From Archangium violaceum Cb vi76 (GTDB lineage: Bacteria > Myxococcota > Myxococcia > Myxococcales > Myxococcaceae), in the NCBI RefSeq assembly GCF_000733295.1, contig NZ_JPMI01000306.1, forward strand, positions 1 to 32,685: 32,685 bases of DNA, in the 5' to 3' direction. The translations under genes and the position numbers were made by a program. The notes beneath the pieces were generated by a model. The model saw nothing but the letters and a program-made list of their open reading frames with translations, made no database searches and was not told where the DNA came from. Positions 23,577 to 32,080 of this stretch are shown one piece after another (within the stretch, counting starts at the first letter, position 1; every line of letters starts with the position of its first letter).

Positions 23577-25520
23577 ATGATGCTTGGCAAATACCAGCTG
23601 GTCAGCAAGCTCGCCACCGGGGGCATGGCCGAGGTGTACCTGGCCCGAGCCGATGGCCCCATGGGCTTCACGAAGGCGCTGGTGGTCAAACGCATCCTGC
23701 CGCACCTGGCGGAGGATCCCCAGTTCGTGGAGATGTTCATCGCCGAGGCCCGGCTGGCCGCGCGGCTGGATCATCCCAACATCGTTCAGATCTTCGACTT
23801 CGGAGAGGCGGACGGCACCTGGTTCCTGGCGATGGAGTACATCGACGGGTTGAACCTGCGCGTGCTGGCGAAGCGGGCCCGGGCCGTGGAAGTGCCCCTG
23901 CCTCCGGCCTGTTGCGCGCGGATCATCGCCAGCGCCTGCGAGGGATTGGCCTTCGCCCATGACAGCCGGGATCCGGAGCTGGGCGTGCCGCTGGGCCTCA
24001 TCCATCGGGACATCAGCCCGGACAACATCCTGGTGTCCCATCAGGGCGCGGTGAAGGTGGTGGACTTCGGAATCGCCAAGGCGGCGGACCAGGGGCACCG
24101 GACGCAGACGGGGGTCATCAAGGGGAAGCTGGCCTACATGCCTCCGGAGCAGCTCCGGGGAGCGACCCTGGACCGGCGGGTGGACGTGTACGCGCTCGGC
24201 ATCGTGCTCTACGAGTTGCTCACCGGGCACAAGCCCTTCGACGCCACCACCGAGGCGAGCATGGTCCAGGCCATCCTCCACGAGCCCTTCATCCCCGCGG
24301 AGGAGCGGCAGCCGGATCTCCCCGTGGCGCTGAGGAGCATCCTGGAGCGGGCACTGGCCAAGGAGCGCGAGCAGCGCTACCCGGACTGCCGCGTCTTCCA
24401 GGCGGACCTCGAGCGCTTCATGGTGTCGACCGGAGAGCCCGTCGGCACCTGGCACCTCGCCCAGTTGATGAGACGGGTAGCGGCCTTGAACGAGGCCGCG
24501 GTGACGGAGCCCATCCCCGGGTACACGCCGGGCAGGAACACGCCCGCCAAGGGGACACCTCCCAAGGGCACGCCGCCCAAGGGACTGCCTTCCAAGACCC
24601 CGGCCCGGGGCACACCGCCCAAGGGCATGCCTTCCAAGACTCCCGCCAGGGGCATCCCTCCCAAGGGCACGCCGCCCAAGGGACTGCCTTCCAAGACTCC
24701 CGCCAAGGGCATTCCCAGCCCACCGATGCCCAGCGCGCCCACCATTCCCACGCCCGCCATCACCACACGCAAGGACGAGACCAGGCTCCCAGCCAGGGCC
24801 CCCGTGTCCGAGCCTCGTCCGGAGCCGGACGCACCTTCCGCCAGACAAAGGTACGGGAAACACCTCGTGTCCGCGGCGGTGGGAGCCGTGGTGCTGCTCG
24901 CGCTGACGTGCGTGGCCCGGCGCGACGAAGCCCCCTCCCCCAAGCCGCTCGCGATCCATGAGCCGGCCGTGTCCGCGCCTCGGGCAACGGCTCCAGCCCA
25001 GCAACAGCCACCGGCTCCCCCGCCCCAGGCGGTGGAAGAGAAACCCGCCCCCGTGACGCCTCGGGAGCCCCCCGTCGTGGCGACCCCGGCTCCAGCGAAG
25101 AACACGACGGAGATGCCCTCGGGAGCCATCGCTTCCTCCGACCCTTCCGTGATTCCTCCCGCCCAGGAGACGAAGCGTCCGGAATCCGCACCGGGCACGC
25201 CAAATGCTCCCGGAAGGAACTCATCTGGAAAGAAGAAGACCTACCGCCCCGTCAATCCGAACCCTGTCCCGCCCATCAACCCCGAGCTCGCTCAAGCCAG
25301 ACAGAAGACGGGCATCGTGGAGTTCCGCATCCGGCCCTACGCCATCGTGTGGGTCGACGACAAGCTCATTGGACAGACACCGCTGACGCCTCTCGAGCTT
25401 CCCGCCGGAAAACACACGGTGCTGCTGATCAACCAGGAAATGGGCAAGCGCGTCACGCTGCAGATCGAGGTCCAGGCCGGCATGCCCTACATCCTCAAAC
25501 ACAACCTGGGCACCGAGTGA
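23577..25520 (+). CDS. Transmembrane Ser/Thr protein kinase with PEGA domain
   Basis: 647 residues from ATG 23577 (GGGGGGAC 10 bases upstream); a TTG at 23559 is less likely. Kinase domain about 6-270: glycine loop LATGGMAEVYLA, Lys38 in VVKRIL, Glu57, HRDISPDN with Asp145, DFG at 163-165, YMPPEQL. All catalytic residues are present. Residues about 321-381 are a Lys/Pro/Thr repeat linker (units of PPKGLPSKTPARG). One transmembrane helix near 430-448 (LVSAAVGAVVLLALTCVA), a Pro/Ala-rich outer stretch, and a C-terminal PEGA domain (about 580-647, VEFRIRPYAIVWVDDKLIG, TPLELPAGKHTVLL). PEGA domains bind cell-wall or surface partners, so it is probably a receptor-type kinase. Confidence 0.95.
   Translation: MMLGKYQLVSKLATGGMAEVYLARADGPMGFTKALVVKRILPHLAEDPQFVEMFIAEARLAARLDHPNIVQIFDFGEADGTWFLAMEYIDGLNLRVLAKRARAVEVPLPPACCARIIASACEGLAFAHDSRDPELGVPLGLIHRDISPDNILVSHQGAVKVVDFGIAKAADQGHRTQTGVIKGKLAYMPPEQLRGATLDRRVDVYALGIVLYELLTGHKPFDATTEASMVQAILHEPFIPAEERQPDLPVALRSILERALAKEREQRYPDCRVFQADLERFMVSTGEPVGTWHLAQLMRRVAALNEAAVTEPIPGYTPGRNTPAKGTPPKGTPPKGLPSKTPARGTPPKGMPSKTPARGIPPKGTPPKGLPSKTPAKGIPSPPMPSAPTIPTPAITTRKDETRLPARAPVSEPRPEPDAPSARQRYGKHLVSAAVGAVVLLALTCVARRDEAPSPKPLAIHEPAVSAPRATAPAQQQPPAPPPQAVEEKPAPVTPREPPVVATPAPAKNTTEMPSGAIASSDPSVIPPAQETKRPESAPGTPNAPGRNSSGKKKTYRPVNPNPVPPINPELAQARQKTGIVEFRIRPYAIVWVDDKLIGQTPLTPLELPAGKHTVLLINQEMGKRVTLQIEVQAGMPYILKHNLGTE
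24540..24720 (+). repeat. Tandem repeat encoding the kinase linker
   Basis: Degenerate in-frame repeats built from AAGGGCACGCCGCCC- and CTGCCTTCCAAGACTCCCGC-like blocks, giving three copies of PPKG(L/M)PSKTPA(R/K)G separated by KGTPPKG units. Copy number is expected to vary between strains. Confidence 0.75.
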
Positions 25521-25548
25521 GGTATCGCGGCCCGGGCCGGGGCGGGAC

Positions 25549-25580
25549 GGTGGAGCACGGCCCGGAAGCCGTGCTCCACC
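25549..25580. terminator. Strong bidirectional hairpin terminator
   Basis: Perfect 13-bp stem GGTGGAGCACGGC / GCCGTGCTCCACC with loop CCGGAA, midway between the convergent kinase gene (stop 25520) and the gene that ends at 25594. Lacks a clear U-run, as usual for high-GC genomes. Confidence 0.8.
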
Positions 25581-25593
25581 CCGCTTCAGTGCA

Positions 25594-27036
25594 TCACCGC
25601 ACCTGGATGGCGTCGGCGACGACGACGTAGCCCGTCGTGGCCCAGCGGCTGAGCTGCACCTTGTTCCAGCCGGCCGGGAAGCTCCACGAGCCGAGCGTGC
25701 TCCACGCGCCACCGCCCGTCTGCTGGTTCTTGTACACCGTGGCCAGGGTGGTGCCACTGGCGTTCTTGATGATGTAGGGCGCGGCCGCCGAGCGGTTGGT
25801 GCCCGCCGTCCACCGCGCGTCGATCGTCTTGGTGGCCGCCGCCGGCAGGTAGAACCAGAACGTCGCCGGCTCGGAGACCGCCGCCGTCGAGGCGTACAGG
25901 TAGTTGGAGCCGTAGTAGCCCGCCGTGGAGGTCGCGGCCGTCCAGGTCCCCGTCAGCTCGATGTAGCCCTTGGTCGTGTCGTTGGCGGCGTTGTTGTTGT
26001 CGACGATGAGGCCCGTGGCCGGGGTACCGCCGCCCGTCGTCCACAGGTACGTCACGTCCACCCAGTCGTTGTTGCTCATCCCCAGGTCCGTCCAGAACGA
26101 GCCATCGGCGATGTCGATGCCCGCGGGGTTGGACGGCCGGCGCCCGAACTGATCCAACCCGCCGTTGAAGCCATCCTGGTAGGCGGCCTGGGCCTCGGGC
26201 TTGCCCTGCGGCAGGGTCTTCCACATCTCGCGGATGCTCGAGGGATTCCAGTAGTCGTCCTTCGTGTTCCACGGGCCCACGTCCCACACCGAGGTGGTCG
26301 TGCACTTCGCCGTCTTCGAGTAGCACACGCGCACCTGGTACTCGGAGCCACCGTTGGTCGCGAGCGCCCGGCGCGAGGGCAGCGCCACGAAGCGATCATA
26401 GCTCTTGATGACGTGGCCGTTGGCCGTGGTGCCGCCCACCAGGCCCTCGCGCGTGGCGTAGATGCGGTAGGTCAGCGGGGCCAGGGTCTGCACCCCCTCG
26501 GTGGTGCCACCCTCGAGCGTTCCCTCCAGCTTCACCTCGTGCACCGCGGGACCGCGGCCGTGATCGTCCGCCACCAGCGCGAGCCGTACCTGCACCTCCG
26601 AGCCAGCCCAGGGAAGGCGCACGGCCTCTCCCGCGCTGGAGATGCTCCACTCGCTCCAGGCGCCGCTGGCCGAGCGCACGCGGACATCCACCTCGATGCT
26701 CGTCCCAAAGGCACGCCGTGCCCGGATCAGCGGACGCACCGTGTCCACGGGCCGCTCCAGCCGGCGGGCCGGGAAGGTGTAGAGCCCCGTCAGGGTCCGC
26801 AGCCCCTCCGGCCTGCGCATGACGTTGTACGGCTCGTACACCAGCCCCTCCTGGGTGCGCACCAGCTCGCCCGTGCCCTCACCGGCGCCGAGCTCCTCGG
26901 TCCACTCCAGGGCTCCGGCGGAAGCACGGAGCGCTTCCGTCACGGGCTCCCGAGGGGCCTCCGCCAACGCGGCGCCTCCCGCCAGCGACACTCCCCACAT
27001 CATCGTCATGAACGTCGACCGCACATTCGAGCGCAT
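25594..27036 (-). CDS. Secreted protein with golvesin-type C-terminal domain
   Basis: 480 residues from the ATG at 27036, which has CCAAGGAG six bases upstream; the longer frame to 27141 has no support. Signal peptide [25 protein letters not shown]. The middle (about 100-330) has no named domain but includes beta-rich repeats ([46 protein letters not shown]). The last ~135 residues match the golvesin C-terminal/xanthan-lyase carbohydrate-binding type: [34 protein letters not shown] and the diagnostic end [11 protein letters not shown]. Extracellular; likely an amidase, lyase or binding protein whose catalytic part I cannot identify. Its leader may form an RNA switch. Confidence 0.8.
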   Translation of the reverse strand: MRSNVRSTFMTMMWGVSLAGGAALAEAPREPVTEALRASAGALEWTEELGAGEGTGELVRTQEGLVYEPYNVMRRPEGLRTLTGLYTFPARRLERPVDTVRPLIRARRAFGTSIEVDVRVRSASGAWSEWSISSAGEAVRLPWAGSEVQVRLALVADDHGRGPAVHEVKLEGTLEGGTTEGVQTLAPLTYRIYATREGLVGGTTANGHVIKSYDRFVALPSRRALATNGGSEYQVRVCYSKTAKCTTTSVWDVGPWNTKDDYWNPSSIREMWKTLPQGKPEAQAAYQDGFNGGLDQFGRRPSNPAGIDIADGSFWTDLGMSNNDWVDVTYLWTTGGGTPATGLIVDNNNAANDTTKGYIELTGTWTAATSTAGYYGSNYLYASTAAVSEPATFWFYLPAAATKTIDARWTAGTNRSAAAPYIIKNASGTTLATVYKNQQTGGGAWSTLGSWSFPAGWNKVQLSRWATTGYVVVADAIQVR

Positions 27037-27042
27037 GGACGG

Positions 27043-27084
27043 CTCCTTGGAATAAAGGAGGGAATTCCCGAGTAATCCCTCCTT
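27043..27084 (-). promoter_or_regulatory. Candidate translational switch in leader of golvesin-domain gene
   Basis: Read on the minus strand: AAGGAGGGA, 12 bases, TCCCTCCTT, TATTCC-type spacer, AAGGAG (Shine-Dalgarno), six bases, ATG. The middle element can pair with the first (9 perfect bp, SD free) or its CTCCTT part with the SD (6 bp, SD blocked). The two pairings exclude each other. Confidence 0.5.
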
Positions 27085-27239
27085 GCCAGAAGAGCACTGA
27101 AAGCGGCTCGATGTCTCAGAAAAAAATAAAATCCATTTCACGGTGCGCGAGCCGCCGCGTGATCCGGCCTTTCCTGGAGGCCCCGTCCGCCCTACTCGTA
27201 AAAATTCTATTCGAGCCCTCGCGCTTCCTGTCCATCGCC

Positions 27240-27536
27240 GTGCCCCTGGCGGCCATCGTCGCGGTGGGGCTCGACGCGCCCTTCGTGGATCCGGTCAACC
27301 CGGGCCAGTTGCAGGGACAGGCGCCGCCTCCCGCGGGCACTCCGCCGGGACTCCCCTTCCATGCCCACCACTAGCTGCTGAGCCAGGCGGGCATCCACCT
27401 GCTGGAGAACGTGCGCCTGAAGGCCATGGCCCAGGACAAGACCTGGCCCTCCCGCACGCTCGTGCTGGCCCTCAAGGAGCGCGGAGGCTCGGGCTCGGCG
27501 ATCCGGCCCGTGGCGTACGGTCCTCCGCGCCCGTAG
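27240..27536 (+). pseudogene. Remnant of a cyclase-family (PF04199-type) metal hydrolase
   Basis: The last third of a cyclase/kynurenine-formamidase-like enzyme is readable in one frame: IVAVGLDAPFVDPVNPGQ, AGTPPGLPFHAHH, then an in-frame TAG at 27372-27374, then LLSQAGIHLLENVRLKAM and SGSAIRPVAYGPP, ending at a normal TAG. In intact relatives HHLLLSQ.G.HL.EN is continuous, so the stop interrupts a core motif. The N-terminal two thirds (normal length about 300 residues) is absent; upstream DNA is AT-richer (AAAAAAATAAAA near 27120, CGTAAAAATTC near 27197), perhaps a deletion scar. Recognition is from family memory. Confidence 0.7.
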
Positions 27537-27556
27537 AGCGCGAGCGGAGGGCCTGG

Positions 27557-27769
27557 CTACTTCCTGGGAAGCTCACAGACAGAGGGTTCGGCGGCGTTGG
27601 CGGATGGAGCCAGCGCCTGCCGGGCCTTCACCACGAGGGCGAGCACGCGCTCGGCGACCGTCACGCCGCCTGAAGCGACTTCGATCGCCGCCCCGATGAG
27701 TGCCAGGGTCCCCGCCACCACCACGGCACCCCGGGCCTTGCGCCTCCGCGTTGGAGTCTTCCGCTTCAT
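27557..27769 (-). CDS. Small hypothetical protein with one hydrophobic helix
   Basis: 70 residues from ATG 27769. A very basic start (MKRKTPTRRRKARG) precedes one helix (AVVVAGTLALIGAAIEVASGG) and a tail ending VCELPRK. Looks like a small membrane or secreted protein, but no good Shine-Dalgarno sequence is visible (CGAGG is too close to the ATG). A longer start at 27895 runs through hairpins and is unlikely. Existence is only moderately supported. Confidence 0.4.
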   Translation of the reverse strand: MKRKTPTRRRKARGAVVVAGTLALIGAAIEVASGGVTVAERVLALVVKARQALAPSANAAEPSVCELPRK

Positions 27770-28094
27770 CCTCGAGCGTATTTGCGAAGGCAATGCCAGC
27801 CCACCGCGAGCTGCATGGCGGATGGTGGTCATGACCGCCCGCCAGATGGGAAGGCGGAAGCCCACCTTGGGAAAACGTGTTCCCACCTGGGGCAAGCCCC
27901 TTGGAGCAGTGCCGGCCTACCCGGACTTCGACTGGGGCTTCGTGGATTGAACGCAGTCGAGTGCAGCCCGCCTCCCGGGCGCGCTCTTCACGAACTTGTC
28001 CAACTGTTGGACAACTTTGGCGAGACCGGGCCCGGAGGGGTCCCTCCCGCCCTCGAGCTGAGCAGAGACCCCTGCACGGACTTTCTTCCGAGGC
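27770..28094. other. Intergenic region with two dyads
   Basis: 325 bases without a convincing gene. TGGGAA-AACGTG-TTCCCA (27868-27885, 8 of 9 positions symmetrical) looks like an operator upstream of the small minus-strand gene; GGGGCAAGCCCC follows at about 27889. A further dyad at 27996 probably ends the DUF4185 transcript. Confidence 0.45.
27996..28014 (-). terminator. Hairpin downstream of the DUF4185 gene
   Basis: TTGTCCAA-CTG-TTGGACAA, a perfect 8-bp stem about 80 bases beyond the stop of the minus-strand gene at 28095, with two more outer A-T pairs after a mismatch. Shares the core GTCCAAC..GTTGGAC with the hairpin at 21121. An operator role is the alternative. Confidence 0.5.
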
Positions 28095-30455
28095 TTAGTA
28101 CTGAGAGACGGTACCGGTGGATGAGTTTTCGACCAGGGAGCCGCGCTCGAAGTCCACGCGCCGTCCGCCCGTCACCGGGTAGGCCTCCGTCGTGGGGAAG
28201 CCGAGCGTCTGGGCCACCCCGGCCTGCAGGTACCTGGTGAGGAGGGGGCCCGCCCCCAGTGCCTTGGCGCCGGTGGCGGGAGAGAAGTAGACGTGTCCGC
28301 CCTGAAAGCGACTCACCTTGCCCGGGGCGAAGGAGGTGTTCTCCTCGTCGGACACGGGGTAGCCCAGGAAGCCCGTCTCCCATCCCAGCGACGCCCACCT
28401 GCCGTGGATGACGCCCTGCACGGAGTGCGCTCCCGTCTCCGGCGTCCAGTAGATGCTGCCCCGCTCGAAGTGGTTGTAGCGCCCGCGCCCATCCGGCGTG
28501 GTGAGCTCGTCGGTGGTGGGGTAGCCCAGAACGCCCGCCTCCCACCCGAGCGCCTTCCACTTCTCCCGGATGGCGCCCATCACCACGTGCGCCCCCGTCC
28601 CTGGAGTCCAGTAGATGCTGCCCCGCTCGAAGTGGTTGAAGCGCCCCACTCCATCCGGCGTCGCGCTCTCCCCCTCCAGGCACGTCCCCAGCAGCACGGG
28701 CCCATTCACCGCGTCGTACTTCGCCTTGATGTCCCCCTTCACCTCGCACCCGCGGAACCCGAACGCTCCCGCCCCGACGAACCCCCATGGACCGGTCAAC
28801 GTGTCCTCCACGAGGAGCCGCAGCGTCTCTCCCCGGTAGGAGGACAGGGTCCAGGTGACGGGGAGTTCCGGACTGTTGGTGCGCCGGCCGCGCGTGGTGC
28901 GGATGACCTCGCCGCCGCGGAGCAGGCGCACCTGGGCATCGCCCCCGTGGACGAAGAAGCCGAGCTCGCGCGTGGTCGCATCCACCGTGAAGTCCTGCCA
29001 GATGGCTCCCGTCAGCCCGTCTCCCTTCGGCTGGAGGTACGTCGTCACACGGCCCCTGCCATCAGCACCCGTGAAGATTCCGAAGGCATCACCGCTCCTG
29101 CCCCATCCGGTGAATCCCTGGGTGAAATCGGGATTCGTGAGCGCGCTCCTGGGCAGCCCCACACCGCCCAGCGGCGGCGTGTACGGCGTTTCGGGAAGCC
29201 CGAGCCGCGTGCGCATGAGGTGGACCTGATAGGGATTCCAGGACGACATCGTGTAGACGAGAGAGAGAACGCCGCCCGGCTCCTCCTCGAAGTAGCGGGG
29301 AATGAGGTAGGGCCCATATTCACCGCCCCACTCCTCTTCGCGTCCTGGCTCGGAGAGCCCATCGTCGTACGTCACGACGCTCTGACGAGCGTGGATGAAG
29401 TGCTCGTAACCCCTGTCCTGGTCCTTCCCCGGATCGAAGATGACGAGCGGCGCCGACCACGGCCCATTGACCGAGCGCGCCCAGCGAAGCGTGATGCCTC
29501 GTGGCTCCGGGGCCCCACAGTTGTAGGCCATGAAGTAGAGGCCAACCTTCGACCACTTGCGGACCGACAGCTCCCCGACGCACGACGTTTGAACGATGGG
29601 GACCGCGCTCGACTCGCCCGGGCCGAACGTCGCGGTGGTGCCGCTTCCTCCCCGGTAGTACATCCAGGCCGAGCGATCTCCCATCCGGGCCAGCTCGACC
29701 TTCGCGAGGTAGACGGGGCTCTGGCGGTAATCCCCACTGCCATAGATGAAAGCGGTGGTCCCCTCCACGACCACGCTCACATTGATGAACTTCGAGCTGG
29801 GGACGATGTGCGTGGTCCGCATCCCCGCGACGTTCAGCCCGTCCATCTCCGCCAGCACCGAGTGGCTGTATTTCTGCGTGCTTGGATTCCAGCCGGTGGT
29901 GAAGAAGACGTAGGTCTTGGAGCCGACCGGAACGCCTTCCATGGGAACGTTCATCCCCTGCAGGTTGATGCCGGACAGGCGCGGTGCCACGAACTGGCCA
30001 TGGGCGTCCGTCACCCACGTGAGCTTCGGCATGGGTCCCGCTGGCGGAACACTGGTCGCGGTCGTCCAGGCGATGGAGTCCTGGTCCTGTCGCGTCCCCC
30101 CAGGCGTCCAGGAGTCTCCAAAGATGAACACCAGCTTGCCGTCCCGCTCGAACGTCGCACCGAGATCCGTGCCCGTGATGCCGACGTTGAGCGACGGATT
30201 GACCTTCGTGTCGGTGAGCTGTCCCAGGTGCTCCGTGCAGAGCTTGCGCAACGCGGGAAGGCTGCCATCCGCCGGGAGAGAGAACGACGCGTCCAGCCCC
30301 GAATCGACCCGCTCGGCCGTGCCCGAGCCCACAGGGGGCGCAGCCGGTGAAGTCCCCGCGGGCCCACAACCGAGGCCCAGGAGCACGGCAAGAAGACCGA
30401 GGCGCCGGCCTCCCGCTCCGGCTCCCTTCCATTTTCCTTCGTTCACGTCACGCAT
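28095..30455 (-). CDS. DUF4185 lipoprotein with LGFP repeats
   Basis: 786 residues. Signal with lipobox (LLGLGCGP, Cys near residue 30). Residues about 80-420 are a DUF4185-type beta-propeller/glycosidase-like domain: [80 protein letters not shown]. Residues about 450-590 form a jelly-roll carbohydrate-binding-like domain ([21 protein letters not shown]). The C-terminus holds about four LGFP repeats ([53 protein letters not shown] occurs twice), a module that binds cell-wall glycolipid or envelope polymers in actinobacteria. Probably a surface glycan-binding or -cleaving protein. Terminates near 28014. Confidence 0.85.
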   Translation of the reverse strand: MRDVNEGKWKGAGAGGRRLGLLAVLLGLGCGPAGTSPAAPPVGSGTAERVDSGLDASFSLPADGSLPALRKLCTEHLGQLTDTKVNPSLNVGITGTDLGATFERDGKLVFIFGDSWTPGGTRQDQDSIAWTTATSVPPAGPMPKLTWVTDAHGQFVAPRLSGINLQGMNVPMEGVPVGSKTYVFFTTGWNPSTQKYSHSVLAEMDGLNVAGMRTTHIVPSSKFINVSVVVEGTTAFIYGSGDYRQSPVYLAKVELARMGDRSAWMYYRGGSGTTATFGPGESSAVPIVQTSCVGELSVRKWSKVGLYFMAYNCGAPEPRGITLRWARSVNGPWSAPLVIFDPGKDQDRGYEHFIHARQSVVTYDDGLSEPGREEEWGGEYGPYLIPRYFEEEPGGVLSLVYTMSSWNPYQVHLMRTRLGLPETPYTPPLGGVGLPRSALTNPDFTQGFTGWGRSGDAFGIFTGADGRGRVTTYLQPKGDGLTGAIWQDFTVDATTRELGFFVHGGDAQVRLLRGGEVIRTTRGRRTNSPELPVTWTLSSYRGETLRLLVEDTLTGPWGFVGAGAFGFRGCEVKGDIKAKYDAVNGPVLLGTCLEGESATPDGVGRFNHFERGSIYWTPGTGAHVVMGAIREKWKALGWEAGVLGYPTTDELTTPDGRGRYNHFERGSIYWTPETGAHSVQGVIHGRWASLGWETGFLGYPVSDEENTSFAPGKVSRFQGGHVYFSPATGAKALGAGPLLTRYLQAGVAQTLGFPTTEAYPVTGGRRVDFERGSLVENSSTGTVSQY

Positions 30456-30462
30456 GATTTTC

Positions 30463-30487
30463 CTCTCCGTTTCGAGATAGAGGAGAG
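30463..30487 (-). promoter_or_regulatory. SD-sequestering hairpin before DUF4185 gene
   Basis: On the minus strand CTCTCC pairs with GGAGAG (13-base loop); GGAGAGG is the Shine-Dalgarno 7 bases before the ATG at 30455. Confidence 0.4.
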
Positions 30488-30544
30488 ACGTGGCGTGGCG
30501 GCGTCCAAGAAAAATGCGCCCTTCAGCCCAAGGAAAGAACCTCC

Positions 30545-31099
30545 ATGAACGAGAAGATCGCGAACCTGCCGCTCGAGCGCATCGACGGAACCAAGACCTC
30601 GCTGGCTGACTTCAAGGGCAAGGTGCTCCTGGTGGTCAACGTGGCCTCGCAGTGCGGCCTGACGCCCCAGTACGAGGGCCTGGAGAAGCTCCACAAGAGC
30701 TACCAGACCCGGGGGCTGGTGGTGATGGGCTTTCCCGCCAACGAGTTCGGCGCCCAGGAGCCGGGCACCAACGCGGAGATCCAGGAGTTCTGCCGCTCCA
30801 AATTCGGGATCGACTTCCCCATGTTCTCGAAGATCGTCGTCAAGGGAGAGGGCCAGCACGCGCTCTACCAGCACCTGACGGAGACCCTCCCCGAGGCGCG
30901 CTATCCCGCCAACAGCACCATGCGCGCCCGGCTGGAGAAGTACGGCATGAAGCAGGAGAAGCCCAACGACATCCTCTGGAACTTCGAGAAGTTCCTCATC
31001 AACCGCCAGGGTGACGTGGTGGCGCGTTTCTCACCGGATACGACTCCGGATGACCCCACGTTGAACCAGGCCATCGAGGCGGAGCTCGCCCGGGCCTGA
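30545..31099 (+). CDS. Glutathione peroxidase (Cys type)
   Basis: 184 residues; AAGGAAAG precedes the ATG. Thioredoxin-fold peroxidase with peroxidatic Cys37 in [12 protein letters not shown], the [12 protein letters not shown] loop, resolving Cys83 in [17 protein letters not shown], and WNFEKFLI. The usual catalytic Gln of F-P-x-N-Q-F is Glu67 and the extra Cys of FPCNQF is Ala, both seen in other bacterial members. Having both Cys37 and Cys83 suggests thioredoxin-dependent reduction of peroxides (family knowledge). Cytoplasmic. Convergent with the SDR gene. Confidence 0.94.
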   Translation: MNEKIANLPLERIDGTKTSLADFKGKVLLVVNVASQCGLTPQYEGLEKLHKSYQTRGLVVMGFPANEFGAQEPGTNAEIQEFCRSKFGIDFPMFSKIVVKGEGQHALYQHLTETLPEARYPANSTMRARLEKYGMKQEKPNDILWNFEKFLINRQGDVVARFSPDTTPDDPTLNQAIEAELARA

Positions 31100-31129
31100 C
31101 AGGCAGCTCCTGATGGGATTCGTGGAGGT

Positions 31130-31157
31130 GATGCGCTACGGCCGGGCGTAGCGCATC
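31130..31157. terminator. Bidirectional hairpin terminator
   Basis: Perfect 11-bp stem GATGCGCTACG / CGTAGCGCATC with loop GCCGGG between the convergent peroxidase and SDR genes; it includes the stop codon and last codons of the SDR gene. Confidence 0.75.
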
Positions 31158-31960
31158 GCGGCGACGGCACCACCGTCGACGAGGAGGTCGGTGCCGGTGA
31201 TGAACGACGCCTGGGGGCTGATCAGGAACTCGACGGCACTGGCGATGTCGTCCGGAGTGCCGATGCGCCCCGTGCCAGACGCTTGAATCATGCCGCGCAT
31301 GGCCTCGCCGTGGGGGCCCTGCAACTCCGCCTGACCCATGGGGGTGGAGATGACGCCGGGGCTGACGCTGACCACCCGGCCGCCCCGCCGCCCCCATGGA
31401 ATCGACGCCGCCTGGACGCGCAACTGGTTCGCGCGCTTCGCCACGCTGTAGGCGGCGCCGGAATCGAGGTTCTTGGGGTCGAGCATGGGCAGCCCCGCGA
31501 GCTGGCTCGTGGGGGTGGTGGCGAGGGCACGCTCGGCCTCGGGAGGAAGAGGGACCATCGAACCGGCCATCGAGGCGATGCACACCGCGACACTGCCGCG
31601 CGTCACGAGAGGGAGGAAGGCATCAAGAACATAGGCAGTGCCGAGAACGTCCACCTGCACGACCCGCTCGGGGCTGGCCTGCACGGGGGAGACGCCCGCG
31701 GTGTGCACGACGGCGCGGAGCGGGCCGAGCGCCCCTGCGTGCTGGGCGAGCCGTTCGACGGACCGCGGATCAGAGACGTCGACGCGGAGGGCGTGGACGG
31801 TGTGGCCTTCGCCGCGGAGGGTATCCGCGACGCGGTCGAGGAGTTCCTGGGCGTAGTCGGCGAGAACGAGCTGGCGGCCGGAGCCGAGGCGGCGAGCGGT
31901 GGCGAGACCCATGCCACCGAGACCGGTGATGACGATGACGTCCTGCTGAGGTGCGGTCAT
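31136..31960 (-). CDS. SDR family oxidoreductase
   Basis: 274 residues from ATG 31960 (AAGGGAG upstream); the longer frame to 32377 crosses the operators and the TetR gene and is rejected. Rossmann start VIVITGLGGMGLATA, acidic residue LVLADYAQE for cofactor choice, HTAGVSP, active-site YSVAKRANQLR (Tyr/Lys), SPGVISTPMGQ and C-terminal FITGTDLLVDGG. The glycine motif is TGLGGMG rather than TGxxxGIG, as in some SDRs. NAD(P)-dependent alcohol/ketone chemistry; substrate unknown. Divergent from, and probably repressed by, the neighbouring TetR protein. Confidence 0.92.
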   Translation of the reverse strand: MTAPQQDVIVITGLGGMGLATARRLGSGRQLVLADYAQELLDRVADTLRGEGHTVHALRVDVSDPRSVERLAQHAGALGPLRAVVHTAGVSPVQASPERVVQVDVLGTAYVLDAFLPLVTRGSVAVCIASMAGSMVPLPPEAERALATTPTSQLAGLPMLDPKNLDSGAAYSVAKRANQLRVQAASIPWGRRGGRVVSVSPGVISTPMGQAELQGPHGEAMRGMIQASGTGRIGTPDDIASAVEFLISPQASFITGTDLLVDGGAVAAMRYARP

Positions 31961-32001
31961 GGCGCTGCGCTCCCTTGCGTGGGGTGGCGTCTCGGGTGAA
32001 C

Positions 32002-32017
32002 CGGACAGGACTGTCCG
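32002..32017. promoter_or_regulatory. TetR operator, site 1
   Basis: CGGACAGGACTGTCCG: inverted repeat GGACA-N4-TGTCC with one more flanking pair. Same half-sites as site 2, centres 40 bases apart, in the SDR/TetR divergent promoter. Confidence 0.65.
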
Positions 32018-32042
32018 TTTCCAGGGCGGCGTACCACGAAGC

Positions 32043-32056
32043 GGACACGCGTGTCC
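32043..32056. promoter_or_regulatory. TetR operator, site 2
   Basis: GGACACGCGTGTCC: perfect 14-base palindrome, also GGACA-N4-TGTCC, 25 bases before the TetR start codon. Together with site 1 it would repress both genes. Confidence 0.7.
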
Positions 32057-32080
32057 ATTTCGTGCGGTACACTCCTGGGC

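Noticed and set aside
24540-24720. Possible CRISPR-like repeat array
   Set aside because: Repeats are in frame, degenerate and encode the kinase linker; no constant repeat/unique spacer structure.
23199-25004. 601-codon minus-strand frame with Gly/Leu-rich repeats
   Set aside because: Reverse reading of the kinase gene and its tandem repeat; repeats explain the periodic look.
27372-27374. Amber codon as programmed readthrough or pyrrolysine site
   Set aside because: The N-terminal two thirds of the enzyme is missing, so decay is the simpler explanation; no recoding signals seen.
28293-30350. 685-codon plus-strand open frame
   Set aside because: Antisense to the DUF4185-LGFP lipoprotein; Arg/His/Glu-rich shadow without domains.
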